Shown piece by piece: positions 7,882-13,895 of a stretch of DNA of 14,301 nucleotides (position 1 is the stretch's first letter; every line of letters begins with the position of its first letter). A model generated the notes under the pieces. It saw nothing but the letters and a program-made list of their open reading frames with translations. It was not told the origin of the DNA and searched no databases. The position numbers and the translations under genes were made by a program. Source of the DNA: Clostridiales bacterium. GTDB lineage: Bacteria; Bacillota; Clostridia; Christensenellales; Aristaeellaceae. The stretch lies in assembly GCA_019420065.1 (NCBI GenBank), contig JAHZHX010000017.1, forward strand, positions 21,393-35,693. The letters are read 5' to 3'.

Positions 7882-8517
7882 TTAGCGATCCAAACCAAAC
7901 GCTTTTTCCGCCATGGCAAGCGTTTGGGCAATGCTTCTGCTTTCATCCCTGCGGATTACCTGAAAACCGGAGCGCAGAAAGCGGTCATATCTTTCCTGCG
8001 AATTGATCCGCGACAAGCACTGCCGAAAGTTCTCCAGCGCATATACCGGGTCAGGCTCCTCCATGATCAGCCGGTACAGGAATTGCTTTTCCCGATCCGG
8101 CCTTTCAAAAAAACGCCGCACGGATATTTGCGGGTCTGCAAGCATGATAAGCACATGGCCGTGAACGGCAATTTTTCGCAGCGTTTCAAGGGAGATATTC
8201 GTATCCACAAAAACAGGCTTCGCCTGCGCGCTCAGCTTTTCCAGGATTCGCAGCTCCAGCCTTTCGCACTCTTTGGCTACGCCGTTGATCCACGCTTCGT
8301 ATTCATCGGGCGTTCGCCGGATAAAATCATGCCAGTCCTTCAGCTTCCTCGTATACCATAAAAAGGGAAATTCCTGTTTGTCCGGCGCGGGGAAAAACCT
8401 GTCGTGGTAATTTTCCTCGCAGAGCACGCCGCCGTGCTTTTCCGCAAGCAGCCTTGCCATCGTCGATTTGCCGGCGTAGGCCGTTCCGCTGATAAAATAG
8501 ATACGGTCAAAAGCCAC
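7882..8517 (-). CDS. P-loop NTPase, small kinase-like protein
   Basis: 211 residues. The start is a GTG at 8517, eight bases after GGAGGG (8530-8525); the upstream TTG would overlap that site. The N-terminus is a beta strand followed by a Walker A motif GTAYAGKST (residues 11-19). VFVDTN at about 102-107 could be the Walker B strand, and a basic lid-like segment RRFFERPDREK follows at about 134-144. The length and layout resemble adenylate-kinase- or shikimate-kinase-like nucleoside/small-molecule kinases, but the substrate cannot be told. It lies 51 bases downstream of the translation GTPase on the same strand with no terminator between them, so both may be in one transcript. Its 3' end faces the anti-sigma gene. 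Confidence 0.72.
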   Translation of the reverse strand: MAFDRIYFISGTAYAGKSTMARLLAEKHGGVLCEENYHDRFFPAPDKQEFPFLWYTRKLKDWHDFIRRTPDEYEAWINGVAKECERLELRILEKLSAQAKPVFVDTNISLETLRKIAVHGHVLIMLADPQISVRRFFERPDREKQFLYRLIMEEPDPVYALENFRQCLSRINSQERYDRFLRSGFQVIRRDESRSIAQTLAMAEKAFGLDR

Positions 8518-8568
8518 GTTCACGCCCTCCAAAAATTTCTGTTTTCCCGCGCCATACCGTGAAAAAAA

Positions 8569-11166
8569 TCAAGGCTTTTCCTTTTCCCGCGCCTCCCGCA
8601 GCGCCTGCGCCATGCGCGTTACCGCCGGGCGAGCGCCGTTGTTTTTTTGCAGGATCGCGGCGATCTCGACCTTGGCCGCCTCCACCTCGGCGTGGAATTC
8701 CGCCGCCGATACGCGCAGCGCGCCGCCGCCCAGGATAATGAGCTGCTCCAGCGCGTCCGACGTCGCCACCCGCACCCGGTGGCGCTTGGCAATCTCGCGG
8801 ATGGCGCGTTCGATATAGTTGTCCGCCGTTTCGGCCTCGCGGGTGTAAACGATATGAATGCCCCGGTAATCCTCCTGCGCGCCGTGATTGCCCGCCACCT
8901 TGTACGCGTCAAACACCAGAATGATCTCGCAGGGCTTGAAGCCCCGGTAATTGCACAGAATGTCCATCAGGCTTTGCCGCGCGTGCTCCAGGCTCCGTTC
9001 GGAAAGCGCCTTCAGCTCCGGCCAGGCAAAAATGATGTTGTAGCCGTCCACCAGCAGGTATTCCTCCTGCGGCGGCTGGAAGCTGATCGGGCGGTCGTTC
9101 ACGGTGGGGCGGCTTTGCCGCGCCGCGCCGCCCACGCGGGGCTTGATCTCGCCGTAAGTACGCTCAAAGATGCGCTTTAGCTCCGCGTCCTCGTCGGCCG
9201 AACCGCGGTACGCTGCCGCGGCAGGCGTTTCCGCGCGCGCGGGATGAAGCGATGAGGGCAGGTGCATATGCGCGGCCGCCTCGTCCCATTTGACGGTATA
9301 GCCCGCGCCATGGGCGCAGAAAACCGAATCGGGCGTGTTGTCCGGATCGCGCTGGGGATCATAGCCCGCCTGCATAATGATTTTTTCCTGATCCCGGCAG
9401 GGGGCATAGCCGCGCAGCGTACACAAAAGCCGTCCCCGGCCATGCGAATAGGCGGCGACTTCGCGCGCGTAATGCCGCGCCGCCGCCACCGGCGCGCGCC
9501 CGCGCAGCAGCGTCATTTCCCCCTGCGCCTCAGGCGGGTCAAAGCTGCCGCCCATCTGCTGCAAATCATTCATGGCGCGGCCCACGCACTCCCCCGGCAG
9601 CTCCAGGCGCAGATCATACCAGGGCTCGAGCAGGATGCTTTGCGCCTGCATCAGCCCTTGCCGCACGGCGCGGTAGGTCGCTTGGCGAAAATCCCCGCCC
9701 TCGGTATGCTTGAGGTGGGCGCGTCCGCCGGTCAGCGTGATCTTTATATCGGTGACGGGCGCGCCGGTCAGCACGCCCAGGTGCTGTTTCTCCATCAGAT
9801 GGGTGAGGATCAGCCGCTGCCAGCTCCGCTCCAGCATATCCTCCGGGCAGGCGGCGGCAAACTGCATACCGCTGCCGCGTTCAAGCGGCTCCAGGCGCAG
9901 CTGCACCTCGGCGTAATGGCGCAGCGGCTCGTAATGCCCCACGCCCTCGACCGGCGCGGCAATCGTTTCGCGGTAAAGGATGCTGCCCTCGCCAAAGCGC
10001 GCGTCCAGCCCAAACCGGTCATGCAGCAGGCGGCGGAGGATCTCCAGCTGCACCTCGCCCATCAGCTGCACATGCATTTCGCGCAGCGCGGCGTTCCACG
10101 TCACATGCAGCTGCGGGTCTTCCTCCTCCAGACGGCGCAGGCTTTGCAGCGCCTGATGCGGATCATATCCCTGCGGCAGCAGCACCCGGTAGGTGAATAC
10201 CGGCGTGAGCAGCGGCGCGGCGCGCTCCTCCCCGGTGCCCAGCCCCTCGCCGGCGCGCGTGTGCTCCAGGCCCGTCACGGCGCAGACCATACCGGCCTGC
10301 GCCTCCTCGACCGCGCGGTATTTCGCGCCCGAATACAGGCGGATCTGGTTGACCTTTTCTTCCCAGCCCTCGCCGCGCAGAAGCGATTTGACCCGCAGGC
10401 TGCCGCCGGTGATCTTGAGATAGGTCAGCCGCGCGCCCTGCGCGTCGCGGGCAATCTTATAGACACGGGCGGAGAAGACATCGGGATAGCTGCGCGGAGG
10501 CAAAAGGTCAATCAGCGCGTCGAGCAGCGCATCGACGCCGCTCAGCTTCAGCGCCGAGCCGAAAAAGCAGGGGAACAGCGCACGCTTGGCAACGAGCGCG
10601 GCGATCTCCGCGGCGGGAATGTCTCCCGTTTCCAGGTAGGCCTGCAGCGCGCCCTCGCCGCACAGGGCAACTTCATCCAGCCGCTGCGGGGCAAGCATGT
10701 CCACGCAGGCGTCGGACAGACGCGCTTTCAGCTCCCGCGTCAGGTCGGCGCGGCTGCATCCCGGCTGATCCATTTTGTTGACAAACAAAAAAACCGGCAC
10801 GTTGTACGCGCGCAGCAGATTCCACAGCGTCAGGGTATGCCCCTGCACGCCGTCCGCCCCGCTGACGACCAGCACCGCGCAATCCAGCACGGGCAGCACC
10901 CGCTCCATCTCGCTGGAAAAGTCCACGTGCCCCGGGGTATCGAGCAGGGTGATCGCCTGCCCCTTCCAGCTTAGCTCCGCCTGCTTGGAAAAAATGGTGA
11001 TGCCGCGCTCGCGTTCCTGTACGTCGGTATCCAGAAAAGCGCTGCCATGATCGACGCGCCCGAGCTTGCGAAGCTGGCCGCTTTGATACAGCAGCGCTTC
11101 GGACAGCGTGGTTTTGCCCGCGTCCACATGGGCCACCAGACCGGCGATCCGCATTTTTCCCTGCAT
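8569..11166 (-). CDS. TetM-like ribosomal-protection GTPase fused to a C-terminal YacP/Rae1 NYN RNase domain
   Basis: 865 residues. Residues 1-600 follow the EF-G/Tet(M) plan: G1 AHVDAGKTT (12-20), G2 ERGITI (53-58), G3 DTPGH (76-80), G4 NKMD (130-133), domain II at about 232-320, domain III with MHVQLMGEVQLEILRRL (364-380), and domain IV/V with LLEPWYDLRLELPGECVGRA and HGRGRLLCTLRGY. Residues 603-690 form a linker with the run DPDNTPDSVFCAHGAGY. Residues 701-840 are a complete YacP/Rae1-type NYN domain: LLVDGYNIIFAW (Asp707), VFDAYKV (Asp753), ETADNYIE (Asp782), VATSDALEQ (Asp804) and GGGALRVSAAEF. Rae1 is a ribosome-dependent endoribonuclease in Bacillus subtilis; Tet(M) relatives remodel the A site. 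The fusion presumably combines both on the ribosome. Tetracycline resistance itself cannot be assumed. The start at 11166 follows AGGAAGGG. Confidence 0.92.
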   Translation of the reverse strand: MQGKMRIAGLVAHVDAGKTTLSEALLYQSGQLRKLGRVDHGSAFLDTDVQERERGITIFSKQAELSWKGQAITLLDTPGHVDFSSEMERVLPVLDCAVLVVSGADGVQGHTLTLWNLLRAYNVPVFLFVNKMDQPGCSRADLTRELKARLSDACVDMLAPQRLDEVALCGEGALQAYLETGDIPAAEIAALVAKRALFPCFFGSALKLSGVDALLDALIDLLPPRSYPDVFSARVYKIARDAQGARLTYLKITGGSLRVKSLLRGEGWEEKVNQIRLYSGAKYRAVEEAQAGMVCAVTGLEHTRAGEGLGTGEERAAPLLTPVFTYRVLLPQGYDPHQALQSLRRLEEEDPQLHVTWNAALREMHVQLMGEVQLEILRRLLHDRFGLDARFGEGSILYRETIAAPVEGVGHYEPLRHYAEVQLRLEPLERGSGMQFAAACPEDMLERSWQRLILTHLMEKQHLGVLTGAPVTDIKITLTGGRAHLKHTEGGDFRQATYRAVRQGLMQAQSILLEPWYDLRLELPGECVGRAMNDLQQMGGSFDPPEAQGEMTLLRGRAPVAAARHYAREVAAYSHGRGRLLCTLRGYAPCRDQEKIIMQAGYDPQRDPDNTPDSVFCAHGAGYTVKWDEAAAHMHLPSSLHPARAETPAAAAYRGSADEDAELKRIFERTYGEIKPRVGGAARQSRPTVNDRPISFQPPQEEYLLVDGYNIIFAWPELKALSERSLEHARQSLMDILCNYRGFKPCEIILVFDAYKVAGNHGAQEDYRGIHIVYTREAETADNYIERAIREIAKRHRVRVATSDALEQLIILGGGALRVSAAEFHAEVEAAKVEIAAILQKNNGARPAVTRMAQALREAREKEKP

Positions 11167-11202
11167 GAAAAACGCCCTTCCTCATCCTGATTTCTTCCTT
11201 TT

Positions 11203-11232
11203 ATTATAGCATAAACGCGGGGGCGAGAACAA
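11203..11232 (-). promoter_or_regulatory. Promoter of the GTPase-RNase fusion gene
   Basis: On the minus strand a perfect TATAAT lies at 11208-11203, with TTGTTC at 11232-11227 and an 18-base spacer. Transcription would start about 30 bases before the ATG at 11166, leaving room only for the AGGAAGGG ribosome binding site; no attenuator of the kind that controls tet(M) fits in so short a leader. Confidence 0.55.
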
Positions 11233-11287
11233 GGGCGAGAGAAAGGGAACGGGGGATACGAGGAAACGGAGGATACGAAGGATACAT

Positions 11288-11311
11288 TTCTTTCTTTAGG
11301 AAAAGAAAGAA
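11288..11311. repeat. Purine/pyrimidine inverted repeat
   Basis: TTCTTTCTTT (11288-11297) and AAAGAAAGAA (11302-11311) form a perfect 10-base inverted repeat with a four-base loop, followed by a further CCAAAGAAA. It lies in a 190-base gene-free gap together with three imperfect GGATAC repeats (11251-11286). Similar sequences occur as dispersed intergenic repeats in other bacteria; whether this one is dispersed here is unknown. Confidence 0.45.
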
Positions 11312-11336
11312 CCAAAGAAACCACGTTGAGGCCCCA

Positions 11337-11373
11337 AAATGAATATGGCTGCCGAATGTTGCATCCGGCAGCC
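11337..11373 (-). terminator. Terminator of the XRE regulator cluster
   Basis: Read on the minus strand, GGCTGCCGGATG (11373-11362) pairs with CATTCGGCAGCC (11358-11347) around a three-base loop, including one G-U pair that exists only in minus-strand RNA. It is followed by ATATTCATTTT. A second inverted repeat, ACCGCC (11376-11381) and GGCGGT (11396-11401) with a CTGTACAG core, lies between it and the stop codon; on the plus strand that one is followed by TATTTTTC. Confidence 0.65.
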
Positions 11374-11400
11374 CGACCGCCGCTCTGTACAGAATGGCGG

Positions 11401-11757
11401 TTATTTTTCTTTATCCAATTTTGCAATCGCCTCACAAAGCTGAAGCATGATGGCTTTGGCTTCTTCGCTGCACCCGCTGATAAGACGGGCAATTCCGCGC
11501 GCGGTCGCATCCGGTTCCGGCGGTTGTTCAAAATTTTTTAAATCATATGCGCCCGCAAAGAAATTTTCAATGGGCGTTGAGAGAATTTCACTGATTTGCA
11601 TAAGCCGATCCAGATTCGGACGCATATCTCCGCGTTCGTATCGTCCATAGTAGTTTGTCGTTATTTTCATCCGCTCGGCAATTTCTTCCTGAGTGATTCG
11701 GCGTTGAAGTCGGGCAATTCTTATATTGTTTCCAATGATGCGATTGTTTATACACAC
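11401..11757 (-). CDS. XRE-family transcriptional regulator (copy 1)
   Basis: 118 residues, starting at a GTG seven bases after AGGAGG (11770-11765). Residues 8-62 form a Cro/CI-type helix-turn-helix: IGNNIRIARLQRRITQEEIA, then ITTNYYGRYERGD as the recognition helix region and LDRLMQISEILSTPIENFF as the closing helices. The remaining 45 residues form a helical tail (ATARGIARLISGCSEEAKAI), as in the two paralogues upstream. Such proteins usually repress their own operon or a neighbouring one. It lies 26 bases after copy 2 and is probably co-transcribed with it. Confidence 0.87.
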   Translation of the reverse strand: MCINNRIIGNNIRIARLQRRITQEEIAERMKITTNYYGRYERGDMRPNLDRLMQISEILSTPIENFFAGAYDLKNFEQPPEPDATARGIARLISGCSEEAKAIMLQLCEAIAKLDKEK

Positions 11758-11783
11758 CAGCCCGCCTCCTATATTTACACCAT

Positions 11784-12173
11784 TTAAGTGCGCCCTATTT
11801 CGTCGATAAGGCTCTTATCGATGGCATAAGCAAGATCAACTGTCTTTTTAGACTGTCCTTTGAATAAATTCCCGAAACGTTTGGCGGTATCATCCTTAAT
11901 TTCAATGTGGCATCTATCCGGCCAAGGCTCGTGGATTAGACAGCCTTTCAAGATGTCATCTAACTCAACATGTAAAATCACGCAAATGTCTGCAACCGTC
12001 CTAAGATTTAGCGGACGGTCACCGCGTTCCCATTTTCCATAATTACTGGCGCTTTCATAGCCCAACGCTGCCGCAAGGTCTTCCTGGGTCATGGATCTGG
12101 CTTTGCGGTATTTTACGATGTTCTCGCCCAGCAGCTTGTAATTTATATTCGCAGATCTGACGGATTTACGCAT
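11784..12173 (-). CDS. XRE-family transcriptional regulator (copy 2)
   Basis: 129 residues; the ATG at 12173 follows AGGAGGG. The helix-turn-helix spans about residues 12-68: YKLLGENIVKYRKARSMTQE, LAAALGYESASNYGKWERGD and LRTVADICVILHVELDDIL. The tail from about 75 on (HIEIKDDTAKRFGNLFKGQS) aligns in position with those of the neighbouring regulators, including the glycine/serine-rich turn before the final helix. It shares NYKLLGxxI at its start with copy 3, so these two are recent relatives. A divergent promoter region with several ACTC/GAGT-type repeats lies upstream (12244-12329), a likely place for it to bind. Confidence 0.87.
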   Translation of the reverse strand: MRKSVRSANINYKLLGENIVKYRKARSMTQEDLAAALGYESASNYGKWERGDRPLNLRTVADICVILHVELDDILKGCLIHEPWPDRCHIEIKDDTAKRFGNLFKGQSKKTVDLAYAIDKSLIDEIGRT

Positions 12174-12253
12174 TTTCTCCCTCCTGACGTCTGCTTCTTA
12201 TTCGTAATTTATCTCATGTTGATTTATTTTCACAGATTCTTTCAAGAGTAACC

Positions 12254-12282
12254 TTCTCAAATAAGAGCAAGTATGATATAAT
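12254..12282 (+). promoter_or_regulatory. Extended -10 promoter firing rightward, divergent from XRE copy 2
   Basis: TTCTCA at 12254-12259, a 17-base spacer and a perfect TATAAT at 12277-12282 with the extended TG element at 12274-12275. Near-identical direct repeats TACTCTTATA (12298-12307) and TACTCATATA (12317-12326), 19 bases apart, and related inverted copies (AAGAGTA at 12245-12251, ATAAGAG at 12261-12267) surround it as candidate operators. No full-length rightward gene follows. Confidence 0.6.
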
Positions 12283-12305
12283 GTCAACAGGAAAAATACT
12301 CTTAT

Positions 12306-12415
12306 AGGAGGTGACATACTCATATAAGGGAAATGATATTATGAAAAAGCTACACTAAGGAGGGAAATAAATGAAGCCGGACATCAAACGACATCCGACT
12401 CATTCAATAATTTGA
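12306..12415 (+). other. Orphan leader with good ribosome binding sites but only tiny open frames
   Basis: Downstream of the rightward promoter lie AGGAGGTGA (12307 region) without a usable start codon, a five-codon frame MKKLH (12341-12358), then AAGGAGGG (12357-12364) followed six bases later by an ATG and a 14-codon frame, MKPDIKRHPTHSII (12371-12415), which runs into the 3' end of the opposing regulator gene. This may be the truncated beginning of a lost operon, a leader-peptide region, or an antisense transcript to XRE copy 3. None of these can be decided from the sequence. Confidence 0.35.
12362..12397 (-). terminator. Weak terminator of XRE copy 3
   Basis: In minus-strand RNA CGGAUGUC (12397-12390) pairs with GAUGUCCG (12385-12378) around GUUU, with two G-U pairs that would be mismatches on the plus strand, so the structure belongs to the minus transcript. 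It includes the stop codon of copy 3 and is followed by GCTTCATTTATTT, a poor T-run. Confidence 0.4.
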
Positions 12416-12788
12416 CAGTATCAGACACAAGGGATACTGCTAAGTTGATAATATTCTGCGGCTGTCCCTCTAATAATGTATGCATCCTGTCCATAATTTC
12501 CGGCAATGACGCATTTACTACAGGCTGAAAGTTTTTTTCTGCATTTATGCAGCCAGCTGTCAAATCTTCCATGGGCACCTTCAGGATAACACTGATTTCG
12601 GCAAGGCGTTCAAGGCTAATGTAGCGTTCGCCACGTTCAATTTTGCCAACATGACCAACTGACACATCCAACATTTCCGCCAGCATTTCTTGAGAAATTG
12701 ACCGTGACTTGCGAACGTCTTGGATATGCTGCCCCAAAAGCTTATAGTTGACAAAAAGATTGCCTTCTTCCTTTGCCAAAACCTTCAC
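12384..12788 (-). CDS. XRE-family transcriptional regulator (copy 3)
   Basis: 134 residues from the GTG at 12788; the start is uncertain, because AAAAGG lies only two bases before it, while a TTG three codons later (12779) is 11 bases away from the same site. The helix-turn-helix is at about residues 15-75: NYKLLGQHIQDVRKSRSISQ, EMLDVSVGHVGKIERGERYI and LAEISVILKVPMEDLTAGC. The tail (SLPEIMDRMHTLLEGQPQNI) matches the layout of copies 1 and 2. It is divergent from the SLOG operon, and its promoter lies inside a 9-base inverted repeat, which points to autoregulation. It is separated from copy 2 by about 210 bases. Confidence 0.85.
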   Translation of the reverse strand: MKVLAKEEGNLFVNYKLLGQHIQDVRKSRSISQEMLAEMLDVSVGHVGKIERGERYISLERLAEISVILKVPMEDLTAGCINAEKNFQPVVNASLPEIMDRMHTLLEGQPQNIINLAVSLVSDTVKLLNESDVV

Positions 12789-12803
12789 CGCCTTTTCGGC
12801 GTT

Positions 12804-12841
12804 ATTCTATCAGAATCCCAAAGTTGTCAGAAGATTCTGAT
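12804..12841 (-). promoter_or_regulatory. Promoter of XRE copy 3 within a 9-base inverted repeat operator
   Basis: ATCAGAATC (12809-12817) and GATTCTGAT (12833-12841) form a perfect inverted repeat with centres 24 bases apart. On the minus strand CTGACA (12830-12825) and an extended -10, TGATAGAAT (12812-12804), lie between and over the two arms; the spacer is a short 15 bases. A repressor bound here would block the promoter. Confidence 0.6.
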
Positions 12842-12868
12842 TGCGCCCTATATGCACATATTGCGCCC
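12840..12868. promoter_or_regulatory. Direct repeat of ATTGCGCCC, two helical turns apart
   Basis: ATTGCGCCC occurs at 12840-12848 and again at 12860-12868, exactly 20 bases apart, with the near-palindrome ATATGCACATAT (12850-12861) between them. It lies between the divergent XRE copy 3 and SLOG genes, about 80 bases before the SLOG start, and is a plausible activator or repressor site. Confidence 0.5.
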
Positions 12869-12947
12869 AAGCAGAGCAAAATATGAATAAAAATCTGCCC
12901 TGATGCGTGAAGAATAGGCTTTATAAGGATATGACGGAGGTAGAATA

Positions 12948-13475
12948 ATGGAACACATGACTGAATCTGAAAAAAAGCTGCACAGATGCTGTTTTACAGG
13001 ACACCGCCCCGAAAAGCTGCATATGTCTGAAAAAGAACTGACGGATTGCCTTCTGAGCGAAATCCGGAGAGCAGTCCAGAACGGATACACAACGTTTATA
13101 TCCGGCGCAGCACGCGGCGTGGACATTATCGCCGCTGAGCTTGTTCTTGCGGAAAGGAAACGAGGCATGCCTATCCGGCTGATTGTCGCAAGTCCCTATA
13201 AAGGCTTTGAGAATAGGTGGAAATCGGACTGGCAAAGACGATATTCAAACGTACTTCAGGCAGCAGATTTAGTTAAATATATCTCCCCGGAATACACTCC
13301 GGCGTGTTTCCAAAAACGGAACGAATGGATGGTGAACCACTGTTCAAGAGTCATTGCCGTTTATAACGGATGTTCCGGAGGAACGCGCAATACGGTTCTG
13401 TACGCAAAGCGCATGGGAAATGATATAAGAATCATTGCACGACAGCATACAAAAAGAACGGAGGAACCCACATGA
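12948..13475 (+). CDS. SLOG-family protein (DUF1273/YpsA-like)
   Basis: 175 residues; the ATG follows CGGAGG (12935-12940) by seven bases. The protein has the Rossmann-like SLOG fold signature of the YpsA/DUF1273 group: CCFTGHRPEKL (14-24), ISGAARGVDIIAAE (51-64), LIVASPYKGFENRW (78-91), RNEWMVNHCSRVIAVYNG (124-141) and the glycine-rich GGTRNTVLYAKR (144-155). SLOG proteins are thought to bind nucleotide-derived ligands; YpsA itself affects cell division in Bacillus, but no function is established for most members. It overlaps the next gene by four bases (ATGA) and is divergent from a repressor gene. The base composition is more AT-rich than that of the flanking core genes, which fits an acquired cassette. 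Confidence 0.9.
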   Translation: MEHMTESEKKLHRCCFTGHRPEKLHMSEKELTDCLLSEIRRAVQNGYTTFISGAARGVDIIAAELVLAERKRGMPIRLIVASPYKGFENRWKSDWQRRYSNVLQAADLVKYISPEYTPACFQKRNEWMVNHCSRVIAVYNGCSGGTRNTVLYAKRMGNDIRIIARQHTKRTEEPT

Positions 13476-13837
13476 AAAAAATCACCTATCTGCTCCGCGA
13501 ATACCTGCCTTGTATAGCCATTGCTGTTTTTCTCAATATTATATTCTGGACATGGGCGGCTTACGTGGAACAAAAATCATGCCTGTGTGCCATTCTTACC
13601 TATGAAACGCAGGTATTCCCGATTGACGAAAAATTAAACCGACTATACGCTGTCGATAACCTATCCCCCGGAACCTACGTATATATGTCTACTCAATGCA
13701 ATCACAAAAAGCAAATACAGCTGACGATAGACCCTGACAGCGGCGCCTATGAGGCACGGCTCATCCCGATCAACACGCACGAAGAAAGTATTGGAATCCG
13801 TTGGAAAGAGACCTCATCCTGCCCTTCAGGGGAATGA
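13472..13837 (+). CDS. Small membrane-anchored protein of unknown function, coupled to SLOG
   Basis: 121 residues; the ATG overlaps the SLOG stop and follows GGAGG by seven bases, so translation is coupled. After a basic N-terminus (MKKITYLLRE) a single hydrophobic helix spans about 11-31, predicted with the N-terminus inside. The remaining 90 residues would lie outside the cell and contain three cysteines (37, 39 and 76) plus a final Cys near 117, and short beta-type segments (DNLSPGTYVYMSTQ, KQIQLTIDPDSGAYEARLIP). I do not recognise the family. A terminator starts at the stop codon. The tight coupling implies that it works with the SLOG protein. Confidence 0.75.
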   Translation: MKKITYLLREYLPCIAIAVFLNIIFWTWAAYVEQKSCLCAILTYETQVFPIDEKLNRLYAVDNLSPGTYVYMSTQCNHKKQIQLTIDPDSGAYEARLIPINTHEESIGIRWKETSSCPSGE

Positions 13838-13868
13838 AAAAAGCTGCCGGATGCAACGACAGCTTTTT
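13838..13868 (+). terminator. Terminator of the SLOG operon
   Basis: AAAAAGCTG (13838-13846) pairs with CAGCTTTTT (13860-13868), a 9-base stem with a 13-base loop ending in a T-run, directly after the stop codon. The left arm and loop contain GCTGCCGGATGCAAC, which is also found in the terminator at the other end of this block (11358-11372, minus strand). Confidence 0.85.
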
Positions 13869-13895
13869 ATACGCTCTGTCAGTTTCATATATCCA

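Noticed and set aside
9262..10974. A 570-codon open frame on the plus strand opposite the GTPase gene
   Set aside because: It is a shadow of the GC-rich codon pattern of the minus-strand gene; the minus-strand product has every GTPase and NYN motif, whereas this frame has low-complexity Ala/Arg/Gln/His composition and no domain.
8569..11166. Naming the gene a tetracycline resistance determinant
   Set aside because: The protein follows the Tet(M) plan, but a whole group of related chromosomal GTPases does so too; the extra RNase domain and short leader without room for a tet(M)-like attenuator do not support a resistance claim from sequence alone.
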